Counted from the stretch's first letter, positions 8,986-17,056 are shown. The stretch is 64,000 bases of DNA from Burkholderiaceae bacterium 16 (GCA_000955785.1 JYOD01000015.1:45142-109141); one strand, 5' to 3'. Program-made: numbers and translations. The notes: generated by a model not told the origin, from the sequence alone.

Positions 8986-9864
8986 TCAATAGACGGGCGC
9001 CTCGCCATCCGGGCGGTGCTTGAAGCGGCGGTGCACCCAGTAGTATTGCTCCGGCATGGCGCGCACCTGGGTTTCCAGGAATGCGTTCATGCGCAGCGCG
9101 TCGGCCTTCTCGTCGCCCGAGGGATAGCCCGCCATCGCATCGAATATCTTCAGCTTGTAGCCGCGGTAGCCGGGCAGGACCGAGGTTGTGAACGGCACGA
9201 CACGCGCACCGCTAAGCGTGGCGAGGCGGGATACCGAGGTAAGCGTGCAGGCCTGGACGTTGAAGAACGGCACGAATACCGAGTCGCGCAAGCCAAAATC
9301 CATGTCCGCGGCGAGCATCAGCGGCGTGCCTGATTTAAGCGCCCGCAGTGCCTGCCGCACGCTGCCGTTGCGCGGGATCATCTCGGTGCCGAACCTGCCG
9401 CGCTGCTGCCTCGCCAGGTGTTCCAGCAAGGGGTTGGACATCTTGGAGTAGAGCGAGGCCACCGGATGTCTGGTCGAGTAGAACATGCAGCCGGCCTCGA
9501 TCGCCACGAAATGGAACCCCAGGAAAATGGTCGGTCCGGCGTCGGCATTGCCGAGTTCGATGGCGGAGTCCAGTTCGACGAGGTCGTTCAGCCTGCCGGC
9601 GTCGCCATACCATTGCACGCCGCGCTCCAGATAGCTCCGGATCACATGGCTGAAATGTGCCTCGCCCAAAGCATGCCGGTGCGACTCGCTTGCATCCGGA
9701 AAGCACAACCGCAGGTTGGTCCGCACGACGCTGCGGCGCCGGCTCGGAATGCGATAGAGCAGGGCGCCAAGGCCCATGCCGATGCGTGCGCAAACGCAGT
9801 AGGGTAGCGCGGCGAGCAAACGCAGCAGGCTGATGGTGAAAAAAAGTCCGATGCGCTGGATCAT
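8986..9864 (-). CDS. lipid A biosynthesis acyltransferase, LpxL/HtrB family
   Basis: 292-aa inner-membrane acyltransferase that adds a secondary acyl chain to lipid A precursors, or to ornithine lipid in some family members. One N-terminal membrane segment is present (residues 5-30, GLFFTISLLRLLAALPYC). The HX4E catalytic motif is HFVAIE (His118, Glu123) and the family block AADMDFG is at 185-191. The paralogue (LpxL, LpxM or a lipopolysaccharide-independent one) cannot be decided. A longer upstream frame to 10314 exists but lacks family similarity. Confidence 0.88.
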   Translation of the reverse strand: MIQRIGLFFTISLLRLLAALPYCVCARIGMGLGALLYRIPSRRRSVVRTNLRLCFPDASESHRHALGEAHFSHVIRSYLERGVQWYGDAGRLNDLVELDSAIELGNADAGPTIFLGFHFVAIEAGCMFYSTRHPVASLYSKMSNPLLEHLARQQRGRFGTEMIPRNGSVRQALRALKSGTPLMLAADMDFGLRDSVFVPFFNVQACTLTSVSRLATLSGARVVPFTTSVLPGYRGYKLKIFDAMAGYPSGDEKADALRMNAFLETQVRAMPEQYYWVHRRFKHRPDGEAPVY

Positions 9865-10021
9865 CCGGGTCCTGAAGATTACCGCGCCGCGTGCTTCGCG
9901 CCGCCGTAGCGCGGTTTGCGCGGGCGTGCGGCATGGTCTCAGTGAGATCGCGGCAGTGAGTGGTGAGGGCCAGCGGGAGCAGCGTGCCGACGATGATGGG
10001 AAAAGGCCCTGCCGGCCTATG

Positions 10022-10261
10022 TCACTGCAGGTCCTGTGCCAGCGTTTGTTGCAGGGCGAGTTGCCAGCCCTGCGTATCGACGTTCTTTTCGTCGCGGTAG
10101 ATCCAGCTGGTGGTGCAAGTCTGGCACACGAAAGTGCTGATGGTGCTCGCGGGGCGGCGTGGCACCTTGATGCGCTGCGTGTCGGTGATCCTGAGCATGG
10201 CATGCCCCGGCGAACCACCTCGGTTGGCTTCGATGGCGAGGCAGGCTGGGCAAGGCGACAT
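10022..10261 (-). CDS. small CxxC protein, putative zinc ribbon
   Basis: 79-aa protein with two CxxC pairs, CPAC near the N-terminus and CQTC at about residues 46-49 (STFVCQTCTTSWIY), a four-Cys zinc-binding arrangement. Family not recognised. The start has only a weak ribosome site. It shares a divergent intergenic region with the cold-shock gene. Confidence 0.55.
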   Translation of the reverse strand: MSPCPACLAIEANRGGSPGHAMLRITDTQRIKVPRRPASTISTFVCQTCTTSWIYRDEKNVDTQGWQLALQQTLAQDLQ

Positions 10262-10390
10262 GCGGAATCCGGCAGCGGTAGGTGGGTGACTGTAGCACGT
10301 TCATGCGGCCACAAACCGTCACGGGCGAGGGTGCCTGGACGCTAAATCGGGCCCACCCGCCATCCTTGGCGCACTTTCTTTGCGGCCACG

Positions 10391-10419
10391 TTGACATGCT
10401 CCTTCCATGCCTGTATAAA
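10391..10419 (+). promoter_or_regulatory. near-consensus sigma-70 promoter of the cold-shock gene
   Basis: A perfect -35 TTGACA (10391-10396) and a -10 TATAAA (10414-10419) are separated by 17 nt. It is the best promoter seen in the window. It lies about 150 nt before the cold-shock gene. Confidence 0.8.
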
Positions 10420-10426
10420 TGTTGAT

Positions 10427-10569
10427 GCAGGATCTTTCAAGCGGTTACTCAGATGTTATGGATCGTCCCTCCAAGCGGCGATTCGTTTGCTCCATGTTCC
10501 TTCCTTGATCGTCATGCCTGGTGAGCAACAGGCTCATCCAGAACTTTTAAGGTTTAAAGGATATCCAGC
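10427..10569 (+). promoter_or_regulatory. long 5' leader of the cold-shock mRNA
   Basis: Starting about 7 nt after the -10 box, the transcript would carry about 140 nt of untranslated leader. Such leaders in csp genes refold with temperature and control stability and translation. Its end is AT-rich (TTTTAAGGTTTAAAGGATA), keeping the AAAGGA ribosome site open. The thermosensor role is inferred from family knowledge. Confidence 0.5.
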
Positions 10570-10773
10570 ATGGAAACCGGTACCGTCAAGTGGTTCAACG
10601 ACTCCAAGGGCTTCGGCTTCATCACCCCTGACGCAGGTGGCAACGACCTGTTCGCGCATTTCTCGGAAATTCAAGGCGGCGGTTTCAAGTCGCTGCAAGA
10701 AGGCCAGAAGGTGCGTTACGTCGCAGGCGTTGGCCAAAAGGGCCCCGCAGCGACCAAGATCGAGCCGATCTGA
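10570..10773 (+). CDS. cold-shock protein (CspA family)
   Basis: 67-aa single OB-fold nucleic-acid chaperone that melts RNA secondary structure. RNP1 is KGFGFITP and RNP2-like is DLFAHFSEI. The length is exactly typical. It is monocistronic with a strong promoter, a long leader and a strong terminator. The C-terminal half ([17 protein letters not shown]) is the common beta-proteobacterial type. Confidence 0.95.
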   Translation: METGTVKWFNDSKGFGFITPDAGGNDLFAHFSEIQGGGFKSLQEGQKVRYVAGVGQKGPAATKIEPI

Positions 10774-10796
10774 TCGAGCCGAATCGAATCGCCTAG

Positions 10797-10830
10797 AAAA
10801 AGCCCCGCCTAGCGGGGCTTTTTTTTTTTT
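10797..10830 (+). terminator. Rho-independent terminator of the cold-shock gene
   Basis: A 12-bp stem (AAAAAGCCCCGC pairing with GCGGGGCTTTTT) with a 3-nt loop is followed by a run of 12 T (10819-10830). The A-tract also allows weaker function on the other strand. Confidence 0.93.
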
Positions 10831-10869
10831 ACCGACCGGGAATCAGCGAGGCGCCTGCGCCAAATCATC

Positions 10870-11727
10870 ATGCCTGTGGTCGAATCCATCCTTCTTGCTG
10901 CCGTCCGGGTCTCGTCTTTCGACGGCCAGCAACCGCTCACCAATGCGAGTGGCTTTTTTTTCGAGCGCGACGGGCGACTCTTCGTGGTGACCAGCCGTCA
11001 TGTGCTGCTCGACGAGCCGAGCAAACATCACCCCGACCGCATCGAGATCGAACTGCATAGCCAGCCGGAGAACATGGCCGACTCGATCGGCTTTTCGATT
11101 CCGCTGTACCGCGATGGCCTTGCGGTCTGGCGGGAAGGCGAGGATGGTGGCGGCCCGGTCGATGTCGGGGTGGTGGAACTGGAGCGCAAGGCGCTGCCGC
11201 CGAAGCTTGTCTACAGGGCTTTCACGCCGGAGCACCTGGCGCGGCCGTCGGACCACGTCGAGGTGGGCGATTCGTTGTTGATCGTGGGATTCCCGCTGGG
11301 TTTTCATGATGCGCTTCATCATTTGCCGGTGGCGCGCCAGGCGGTGGTCGCATCCGCTTACGGATTGCGTTTCCAGGGCCAGGGGTTTTTCCTCACGGAT
11401 GCAAGGACCCATCGCGGCACGAGCGGTGCGCTGGTGGTCTCGCGCATGCGCGATGGCCGGGGTGAGAAGCTGGACCTGCCGTGGATGCTGCTGGGTATTC
11501 ACTCTGCCCGCTTCGACGTGGGTTCGCGCGACCTGGCGGAGGACGAGGTGCTCGGACTGAATTCGGCCTGGTATGCGGACATGCTGCTGACCCTGACCGA
11601 GCCGGCGAAGGCGGCGCCAGCAAGGACGGCTCCGGGCGCGGCCGCGCCTATTGCCGCCACGCCAACCGCGCCGTCCGCCGGGTCGTCTTCCCCGGCACCT
11701 TCCACATCTGCAGAGCCGCCAAAATAA
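10870..11727 (+). CDS. trypsin-like serine protease domain protein, cytoplasmic
   Basis: 285-aa protein with a chymotrypsin/HtrA-like fold (about residues 5-235). Candidate triad: His44 (VVTSRHVL), Asp98 (PVDVGVVEL) and Ser185 (HRGTSGALV). No signal peptide or PDZ domain is visible, so it is probably cytoplasmic. The last 50 residues are a low-complexity Ala/Pro/Ser tail. It begins 39 bp after the cold-shock terminator. Physiological target unknown; the triad is intact, so it may be active. Confidence 0.75.
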   Translation: MPVVESILLAAVRVSSFDGQQPLTNASGFFFERDGRLFVVTSRHVLLDEPSKHHPDRIEIELHSQPENMADSIGFSIPLYRDGLAVWREGEDGGGPVDVGVVELERKALPPKLVYRAFTPEHLARPSDHVEVGDSLLIVGFPLGFHDALHHLPVARQAVVASAYGLRFQGQGFFLTDARTHRGTSGALVVSRMRDGRGEKLDLPWMLLGIHSARFDVGSRDLAEDEVLGLNSAWYADMLLTLTEPAKAAPARTAPGAAAPIAATPTAPSAGSSSPAPSTSAEPPK

Positions 11728-11787
11728 AGGTGATGATGCTGCGCCTATAGGAGTAGAGTGGGGATCAATGGAACTGCGGAGCGCATC

Positions 11788-12072
11788 ATGGACGCCAATC
11801 CGATTGCCAGCTACAAAGGGTTCGATTTGTACCCCCTCGTGTTCAAGCATGCGGTGGTGCGCACGTGGCCGGAGCGCAGGCCCGACAGGACCTTCGATGC
11901 CGCCGTTGTGATCTGCCGCGAAGGTGGTGAACCCGAGGGCGAGAAAGCCCGTACTTTCCGCCTGGATACAGTGCCTTGGGACAATATCGGTGCCGCGCGC
12001 CGTGGTGTCGTCCGGTACGCCGAGGACATCATCAACGGCGCGATCCCCGGGCAATCCGTCGTATCGCTCTGA
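11788..12072 (+). CDS. YKGF-motif small protein, copy A of a tandem pair
   Basis: 94-aa unknown protein that begins MDANPIASYKGFDLYPLV and ends DIINGAIPGQSVVSL. GGAG at 11778-11781 fixes the start. It is clearly paralogous to the gene at 12613: SYKGFDLYPLV, AVVIC, RTFRL, PW-NIG-ARRG and EDIING-IPG-SV are shared. Predicted by eye as several beta strands followed by one helix (ARRGVVRYAEDIING). No function assigned. Confidence 0.72.
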   Translation: MDANPIASYKGFDLYPLVFKHAVVRTWPERRPDRTFDAAVVICREGGEPEGEKARTFRLDTVPWDNIGAARRGVVRYAEDIINGAIPGQSVVSL

Positions 12073-12189
12073 CGCCTGTCGCGATATGCGGCAGGGTCCG
12101 CTGTGGTGCGAGAGTGGAGCGGGTTCGCCCGCCGCGGGTGTATCGCCCGTCGGCCAGGCGATGGACCGCATATCCACCTGGCCGGTGCC

Positions 12190-12513
12190 ATGATAGATCT
12201 CGTTGCCTTCGTGAAGCCCGTGCTTGATGAGATCACCGGGCAAGATGTCAGGACCTGGATGACAGGACAGCGCGTAGTCACCGCGAACTGGCAGATCCCT
12301 GACGCCAGAAGCCTTGCCTGGTCCGCCAGGACGCTTGAAATCGAGATGGCGCAGGAAGTCGCGGAGCAGCTGAGCAGTGCCGACCAGCGCGCCTTATATC
12401 AACTGCAACGCAGCCTTGACCGGTTTTTGCGCGCACGCCTTGGTGTCCATTGCAAGCAGGACTGGCCAGGGAAAGCGATCGCGATTGTCGTCGATCGCCT
12501 GATAGCTCCCTAG
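12190..12513 (+). CDS. hypothetical protein between the YKGF paralogues
   Basis: 107-aa protein from ATG 12190 (MIDLVAFVKPVLDEITGQ). Mostly alpha-helical by inspection, with no recognised domain. The ribosome site is weak (CCGGTG), so the start is uncertain; a GTG at 12103 gives 136 aa. It sits between the two paralogous small genes. Confidence 0.5.
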   Translation: MIDLVAFVKPVLDEITGQDVRTWMTGQRVVTANWQIPDARSLAWSARTLEIEMAQEVAEQLSSADQRALYQLQRSLDRFLRARLGVHCKQDWPGKAIAIVVDRLIAP

Positions 12514-12612
12514 CTTGCCCCGCGTGGCCGCGCAATGGGTCCCGGCATTGTCCAGTGTGTGCGAATCTTTACGAGGCCCGCATCGGCGGCATCCAGCCGC
12601 CTGGAGCACTAC

Positions 12613-12897
12613 ATGAACAATACGCCTTCCGCCAGTTACAAGGGATTCGACCTCTATCCCCTGGTGTACAAGATTCAACCCGCGCAATCGTGGCCCAGGA
12701 CCAAGCCTGACCGCAGCTTCACTGCGTCAGTGGTCATTTGCATCGAGGGTCATCGGCCCGGCAGCGAACGCACTCGCGTGTTTCGCCTCGAAAGCACGCC
12801 GTGGGAGAATATCGGTACGGCGCGCAGGGGGGCCGTGAAGTTCGGCGAAGATATTATCAACGGGCTGATACCCGGTGAGTCGGTGACCACGCTGTAA
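12613..12897 (+). CDS. YKGF-motif small protein, copy B of a tandem pair
   Basis: 94-aa paralogue of the gene at 11788, the same length with roughly half the residues identical (SYKGFDLYPLVYK, SVVIC, VFRLESTPWENIG, ARRGAVKFGEDIING). GGAG at 12603-12606 supports ATG 12613. The unrelated gene at 12190 lies between the copies, so the duplication is old or was later interrupted. Function unknown. Confidence 0.72.
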   Translation: MNNTPSASYKGFDLYPLVYKIQPAQSWPRTKPDRSFTASVVICIEGHRPGSERTRVFRLESTPWENIGTARRGAVKFGEDIINGLIPGESVTTL

Positions 12898-13030
12898 GGG
12901 TCGTGCCGGAGATAATTCCGGCACAGCGGCGCGGCGTTGCCCAGTGCGACGTCCGGTGCGATGCCAGTGGCGCGGGTCTACCTGTCAAATATTGCCGTGC
13001 GCATCGCGCCGGCCCGAGAGCGCATACGTC

Positions 13031-13405
13031 ATGAACAAGGTTGCGACACCATCCAATTTCCTCTGCACGCTACCGGGGCAAGGCAAAGGCATCGCCTACC
13101 ACGTGGCTGTCAGCTTTCTGGACTCCAGCCACCCGACAGGCGTGCGTTTCACCAGCTTCGTCGGCGACGGCAGGCGTTCATTCGGGGTTCAGGCCAGGGA
13201 GGCAGCCCTGTCCGGCACGGCCGTCGACAGCTTCGAGGCGTTGTGCCGGCTGGCGATCGGGCAGGCGATTCGTGACAATTTGTATGACAAGGCCGGCGAG
13301 GGAGACTTCGTGCTGGACCTGGACGCGGAACCCTGGGAGGGCGAATTGCGCCCGGTCGGCTCTCGCGTTGGTGCCAGCGTCCCACGCATGCGTTTTCCCG
13401 GCTGA
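13031..13405 (+). CDS. hypothetical small protein
   Basis: 124-aa protein starting MNKVATPSNFLCTLPGQGKG. It appears alpha/beta: strands around YHVAVSFLD and GVRFTSFVG, then a helix FEALCRLAIGQAIRDNL and an acidic strand DFVLDLDAEPWEGEL. It shares the beta-rich start and helical end of neighbouring small proteins but not the YKGF motif. No function recognised. Confidence 0.6.
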   Translation: MNKVATPSNFLCTLPGQGKGIAYHVAVSFLDSSHPTGVRFTSFVGDGRRSFGVQAREAALSGTAVDSFEALCRLAIGQAIRDNLYDKAGEGDFVLDLDAEPWEGELRPVGSRVGASVPRMRFPG

Positions 13406-13468
13406 GCTTCCGCCGCTCGCGGCGAAGGCACGGGCGCGTTGCGCGCCGTGGCCAGGCGTAATCGGAGC

Positions 13469-13723
13469 TTAGACCCCGAACGCCGGACTGCCGAAGCGTG
13501 CCAGCAGCGTTTCGATCAGTGCCATATCTTCCGTGCGCGGCGTCCTGTCTTCGGTTGCGCGCGACGGGCCGCAGTAGGTGGCGGCCACATGCCTGCGTAC
13601 GGTAAGCACTTCATCGGCCGGGCGTTCCACCGTGACCTCGGGTCCCGGCACGTGGCGGTAGCTTCCGCCTACCCAGCCGCCCGGCGTCAGGTGCATCTCT
13701 TCCCATTCTTCGCTGATCGACAT
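13469..13723 (-). CDS. hypothetical small protein downstream of infA
   Basis: 84-aa protein starting MSISEEWEEMHLTPGGWVGG, with a strong AGGAAG ribosome site. It lies 79 nt downstream of infA on the same strand and may share its transcript. Acidic N-terminus, then a helix ALIETLLARFG near the end. No domain recognised. Confidence 0.6.
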   Translation of the reverse strand: MSISEEWEEMHLTPGGWVGGSYRHVPGPEVTVERPADEVLTVRRHVAATYCGPSRATEDRTPRTEDMALIETLLARFGSPAFGV

Positions 13724-13802
13724 GTTTCTTCCTTTCATAAGAGAGTTGGGAGGGGCCGCGGGTCTACAGCCTGACGGCGCGGCAGCGTGTCTGACCTTGG
13801 TA

Positions 13803-14024
13803 TCAATACTTGTGACGGTAGTTGATGCGGCCCTTGGTCAGGTCGTAGGGCGACATTTCCAGCGTCACGCGATCGCCGGCCAGGATACGAATGCGATTCT
13901 TCTTCAGGCGGCCGGACGAATATGCCCACACTTGGAAACCATTTTCCAGAATGACGCGGAAGCGGTTGTCCGGCAATACTTCCGATACTTGTCCACCAAA
14001 TTCCACCAGTTCTTCTTTAGCCAA
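13803..14024 (-). CDS. infA: translation initiation factor IF-1
   Basis: 73-aa OB-fold factor that binds the 30S A site during initiation. Family landmarks: [46 protein letters not shown] and [16 protein letters not shown]. The start codon is TTG (complement of 14022-14024), preceded by AAAGGA with 6 nt spacing; no in-frame ATG gives a full N-terminus. The common genomic copy in Burkholderiales lies in a ribosomal-protein cluster; this one stands among small unknown genes, so it is probably a second, accessory IF-1. Confidence 0.93.
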   Translation of the reverse strand: MAKEELVEFGGQVSEVLPDNRFRVILENGFQVWAYSSGRLKKNRIRILAGDRVTLEMSPYDLTKGRINYRHKY

Positions 14025-14097
14025 GGATGATCCTTTTGCAGCAAGTGCTGCTGCACATTAGGTTTAGACGCATGCGGGTTGCTTTTATGTGGCCGAC

Positions 14098-14406
14098 TTA
14101 TTGCAGGCGCAAGCCGGCAGCGACGCTCTCGGCCGCGCGTCGGGCGGCCTGTTTTGCCTGGGCTTCGGTGCCATGCGTGGCATGACGCATCGAAACGTTG
14201 GCGACGATGCATTCGGAGCCGTTCTTGTATTCGGCGATCAGGTAGGTCGCAAACCACACGCCTGGCTCTTGTTGGATTGGGTACACCGATACGGTGAACG
14301 GATTGCTGCGGTTGCTGCGGTTGATGCGGTTGATGCCTTGATTGATGCTTTGATTCAAAGTGCTGCCCTTGTGCGGGCGGACGATCTGAGGCAATGTTGA
14401 GCGCAT
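14098..14406 (-). CDS. hypothetical small protein with Asn-rich repeat
   Basis: 102-aa protein upstream of infA on the same strand (73 nt gap). Residues about 18-35 are a low-complexity Asn/Arg/Ser/Ile stretch encoded by degenerate 9-bp tandem repeats. The C-terminal part has strands (WFATYLIAEY, ECIVANVSM) and a helix AKQAARRAAESVAAGL, the same strand-then-helix plan as neighbouring small proteins. The true start may lie after the repeat. Confidence 0.55.
   Translation of the reverse strand: MRSTLPQIVRPHKGSTLNQSINQGINRINRSNRSNPFTVSVYPIQQEPGVWFATYLIAEYKNGSECIVANVSMRHATHGTEAQAKQAARRAAESVAAGLRLQ
14302..14337. repeat. degenerate 9-bp tandem repeat inside a coding region
   Basis: Four consecutive 9-bp units (ATTGCTGCG, GTTGCTGCG, GTTGATGCG, GTTGATGCC) are followed by decayed TTGATTGATGC units. 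A 9-bp period keeps the reading frame, so unit number could vary without a frameshift. Confidence 0.75.
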
Positions 14407-14932
14407 CTCATGGTGCGCCGCGTGCTCTCTTGGGGCGATCGGTCGCCGTGATTGAGTTGCCAGCCGCGTCAGGCCCTGCGCCGCTATTGCGCGAGGAAGG
14501 TGGCTGGTGATGAGTGGACCGTGCTTGCGCAGGCTGATGCGCCAGGTACATGCGCACAGGTTGCGGAGCGGACATGCCGCCGGGTCGGAAGGGTGATGGG
14601 CGGTTGCCGCCCTGAACGAATCGGGTGTACGCCCGACAGGCCGCCGTTAATGTTCTGATGATGTACGGCGACCGGCACGTTGGCGCCGATGACTAGATGC
14701 GGTCGGCAAACGGCACGTTGGCGCCGATGACTAGATGCGGTCGGCAAACGGCCAAGACCGCCAATGATACCATTTTCCGTCTATCGGCGCTTGCGTCCGG
14801 ATTTGGGCGTACGATAGGCAAGGTGTTGCGCGTGGCGCCGCTTGCGGCACTTTCGTGGCGATGCGCCGCCAATCGTATCCCAGGGATGCCGGGGCCGGGC
14901 GCCGGGCAGGCCGCAACAGCGCGAGGTGGACG
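14407..14932. other. gene-poor gap containing a 38-bp tandem duplication
   Basis: About 525 bp with no open frame that has a convincing start and ribosome site. It holds a perfect 38-bp tandem duplication (listed separately). An ATG/GTG-rich frame at 14693-15154 on - overlaps a real + gene and was not accepted. The promoter of the gene at 14933 must lie in the right part. Confidence 0.5.
14673..14748. repeat. perfect 38-bp tandem duplication
   Basis: 14673-14710 and 14711-14748 are identical and directly abutting; each begins CGGCACGTTGGCGCCGATGA and ends CGGTCGGCAAA. Only three bases of a third copy follow. It is outside any supported gene. Confidence 0.92.
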
Positions 14933-15133
14933 ATGCCGGAGAGTTTTTTCTATAGGGGGCACTACGTCAACTTCGAGCTGACGCAGCGCACCTTTGGTCA
15001 ATGGCACTGGATCTACACCCTGGACACGCACGGCCGCTTCGAAAACCAGGGCAGCGCATTCGGCACGCGCGAACTGGCCAGGGCCGATGCGCTGGAAAAC
15101 GCCAAGGCACGGATCGAGCGCCTGGTCGAATAA
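14933..15133 (+). CDS. hypothetical small protein
   Basis: 66-aa protein starting MPESFFYRGHYVNFELTQ with GAGGTGG just upstream. Three predicted strands (YVNFELTQ, HWIYTLDT, RFENQGSAF) are followed by a helix ELARADALENAKARIERLV. This compact beta-beta-beta-alpha plan resembles others in the island. Function unknown. Confidence 0.65.
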   Translation: MPESFFYRGHYVNFELTQRTFGQWHWIYTLDTHGRFENQGSAFGTRELARADALENAKARIERLVE

Positions 15134-15191
15134 TGTCCTGAATCCCGATTGCAACGCATCCTGGATTCAGCGCGCCAGACGCTCGCCCGCC

Positions 15192-15434
15192 TTATTTTCC
15201 TTCGTTGGGAATGTTGTACTGCTCGCGCAGCGCGGTCGTGAAAGGCCGGATCTTCTGCAGGCAGGCGGCGCTGTCGCCGCCTTCCATGGTCGAGAGGTCC
15301 CAGTTGCATCCGCCTGCATCCGGCGCATGCCAGCATACGTCGCCAAAGCAGGCACCGTTGCATTCCGTCCATTTTTGCTGCTCTGCGCGGATCATCGCGC
15401 GCAACTCCGCCTTGTTCTTGATTTGTCTTTCCAT
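15192..15434 (-). CDS. hypothetical Cys-rich small protein
   Basis: 80-aa protein from ATG 15434 with AGGAGA upstream. A helical N-terminus (MERQIKNKAELRAMIRAEQQ) is followed by a Cys-rich segment with Cys residues near positions 25, 29, 34, 43 and 59 (ECNGACFGDVCW, GGCNW), suggesting a metal site or disulfides. No signal peptide, so metal binding is more likely. No family recognised. Confidence 0.62.
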   Translation of the reverse strand: MERQIKNKAELRAMIRAEQQKWTECNGACFGDVCWHAPDAGGCNWDLSTMEGGDSAACLQKIRPFTTALREQYNIPNEGK

Positions 15435-15651
15435 GGTCGTCTCCTGTGTTTTCGTGGGGAAGTGTTGCCGGGCGTGGCTGCGGCTGTGCCGGTCAGGGCG
15501 GCCGCGCGATGGACTGCAATTCCGGGCGAATCGAGGGGCCGGGGTAAAGGCCGTGCGTGGGTGCCGGCGGATGCCGCGTCGTGGGAAGACGCCGGTGGGG
15601 CGTCGCTGGAGCGCGCGGGCATCGGACGGGAGAAACAAGCGCGGGGCGGGA

Positions 15652-15921
15652 TTACTTGCGTTTGACGAAGGTGGACATATCGTCGATGACGGTCCTGGCA
15701 TAAGACACGGCCAAGTCGATGGCATCGTGCGGCGTTTGCGCGATATGCTGGAGCAGCGGGGGCACCAGCCTGAGCGAACCGCTGTCACCGCTGACCTGGG
15801 TGATGGTCACTGTCGCGAGAAATTTCGCCCGCGCGAGTTCGGCATCTGGGCTGTCGTCGAACGAGCGACGCACATTGGCCGAAACCTTGAACCCCTTGTA
15901 GATCGCATGATTTTGAGACAT
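15652..15921 (-). CDS. YKGF-motif small protein, divergent member
   Basis: 89-aa protein starting MSQNHAIYKGFKVSANVRR, with a perfect GAAAGGAGA ribosome site. The N-terminal YKGF hairpin matches the tandem pair at 11788 and 12613, and the C-terminal helix DAIDLAVSYARTVIDDM occupies the same place. The rest is too diverged to call homology certain. Function unknown. Confidence 0.65.
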   Translation of the reverse strand: MSQNHAIYKGFKVSANVRRSFDDSPDAELARAKFLATVTITQVSGDSGSLRLVPPLLQHIAQTPHDAIDLAVSYARTVIDDMSTFVKRK

Positions 15922-16153
15922 GTTGATCTCCTTTCTTCAACGAGCATACGCTGTTTGCCCGGTGGTGTCCGATTTACTTTTCCGCATAATGGAAGGCGAT
16001 GCGGTTATCGCGCGATAGCGATAACGAATGGCGATTTTCGTGGTGCAAAACGCTTCCCGGTGCGCGTGATAATTCCCTGAGTGCGGGAGTAAGCGGGTAT
16101 GCTGGATCTGCCGCCTGGCAAGCAATGCAGTAACTCACTCGTGGAGCATCACC

Positions 16154-16291
16154 ATGGCCAAAGGTCAATTACGCGGCAATCGCGAAACCAAGAAGCCCAA
16201 GCAACCCAAGAAGCCGGTCGCCCCTGCCGCCCCGTTCGGTGCAGTCCAGTCGCGCGTCGGCAATGATGGTGCAACGGGCAAGAAGAAGTAA
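16154..16291 (+). CDS. very small basic protein (45 aa)
   Basis: A 45-aa frame starting MAKGQLRGNRETKKPKQPKK and ending GATGKKK, with GGAGCATCACC before the ATG. Lys-rich and probably disordered. Similar Lys-rich microproteins are common in beta-proteobacteria, which supports coding, but the function is unknown. Confidence 0.62.
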   Translation: MAKGQLRGNRETKKPKQPKKPVAPAAPFGAVQSRVGNDGATGKKK

Positions 16292-16456
16292 TCGAGGCAG
16301 GATTGAAGCGGTGCGTCAGGCCGGACCTTGCCATTCCTGCCCTTTGGCAGGAGGCCCGGGTGTCGCCGCTATGCGCGCGCCCAGCGCCTGGCATCGCTTG
16401 ATGATGCGACGTTCGCTAGTCAGCCTTCAGGGCGTTCAAAATAGCGGGAGTGCAAG

Positions 16457-16690
16457 ATGAGGCGTGACATGTCCTTCGCGGACCGGGTGCTGTCAGCACT
16501 ACGGTCCGACAGCCAGGCGATGATGACGGATCTTCAACTCGCCAAGGCGCTGGGCAATGCCGAGGCATCCAAGCTAAGTCACCATTTGCTGCTGCTTCAG
16601 GATTCAGGCCTGGTGGCCAAGACGGCCACCTCCGGATGGCGCCTGACCTGGGCGGGACACGACCGCGCGGAAGCGCACAGCGCGTCGTAG
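16457..16690 (+). CDS. small winged-helix-like protein
   Basis: 77-aa protein starting MRRDMSFADRVLSALRSDSQ. Helices DRVLSALRSD, TDLQLAKALG and SKLSHHLLLLQDSGL followed by a wing-like KTATSGWRLTWAGHD resemble a winged helix-turn-helix of the DUF2513/ArsR-like type. ATG 16469 is an alternative start. No partner gene is obvious, so the regulatory role is an inference. Confidence 0.58.
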   Translation: MRRDMSFADRVLSALRSDSQAMMTDLQLAKALGNAEASKLSHHLLLLQDSGLVAKTATSGWRLTWAGHDRAEAHSAS

Positions 16691-16801
16691 CGGGAACATG
16701 ACCGGCCATCCGGCCGGCCCGAGCGCATATTACGCGCGATAACACGACAAGGCCCGCAGCCACGGCGGCACGGGCCTGAAAACGCTATCGCATCGCTGAT
16801 G

Positions 16802-16948
16802 CTATTTCTTGTCGGCGGGTTGCTCGGTTCGCGGATCGAACTGGCCGGGCTGGGAGGTCCGGCCTTTCTCGCCGGGTTGCTGGAAGTGCGTCTTCCAGGG
16901 CGTGGCCGGCGTTTTCCGCTGACCAGGCGGCCTGGGACAATAATTCAT
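16802..16948 (-). CDS. possible 48-aa protein
   Basis: Short frame starting MNYCPRPPGQRKTPATPWKT with a GAGGGGG ribosome site 7 nt upstream. Rich in Pro, Gln and Lys, likely disordered. The only support is the ribosome site and a reasonable position between genes. Confidence 0.38.
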   Translation of the reverse strand: MNYCPRPPGQRKTPATPWKTHFQQPGEKGRTSQPGQFDPRTEQPADKK

Positions 16949-17056
16949 GAAGTACCCCCTCGGTGACCGACAGTGCCGGACCGGCACCTCCTCAGTGTAG
17001 GCGCGTGCCTGTGCTTTCCCTAGCACTGTTACCGGTCAGGCACCCGCCAGCTCGTG

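Noticed and set aside
14673..14748. 38-bp repeats considered as a CRISPR array
   Set aside because: The two copies abut with no spacer and there are no cas genes.
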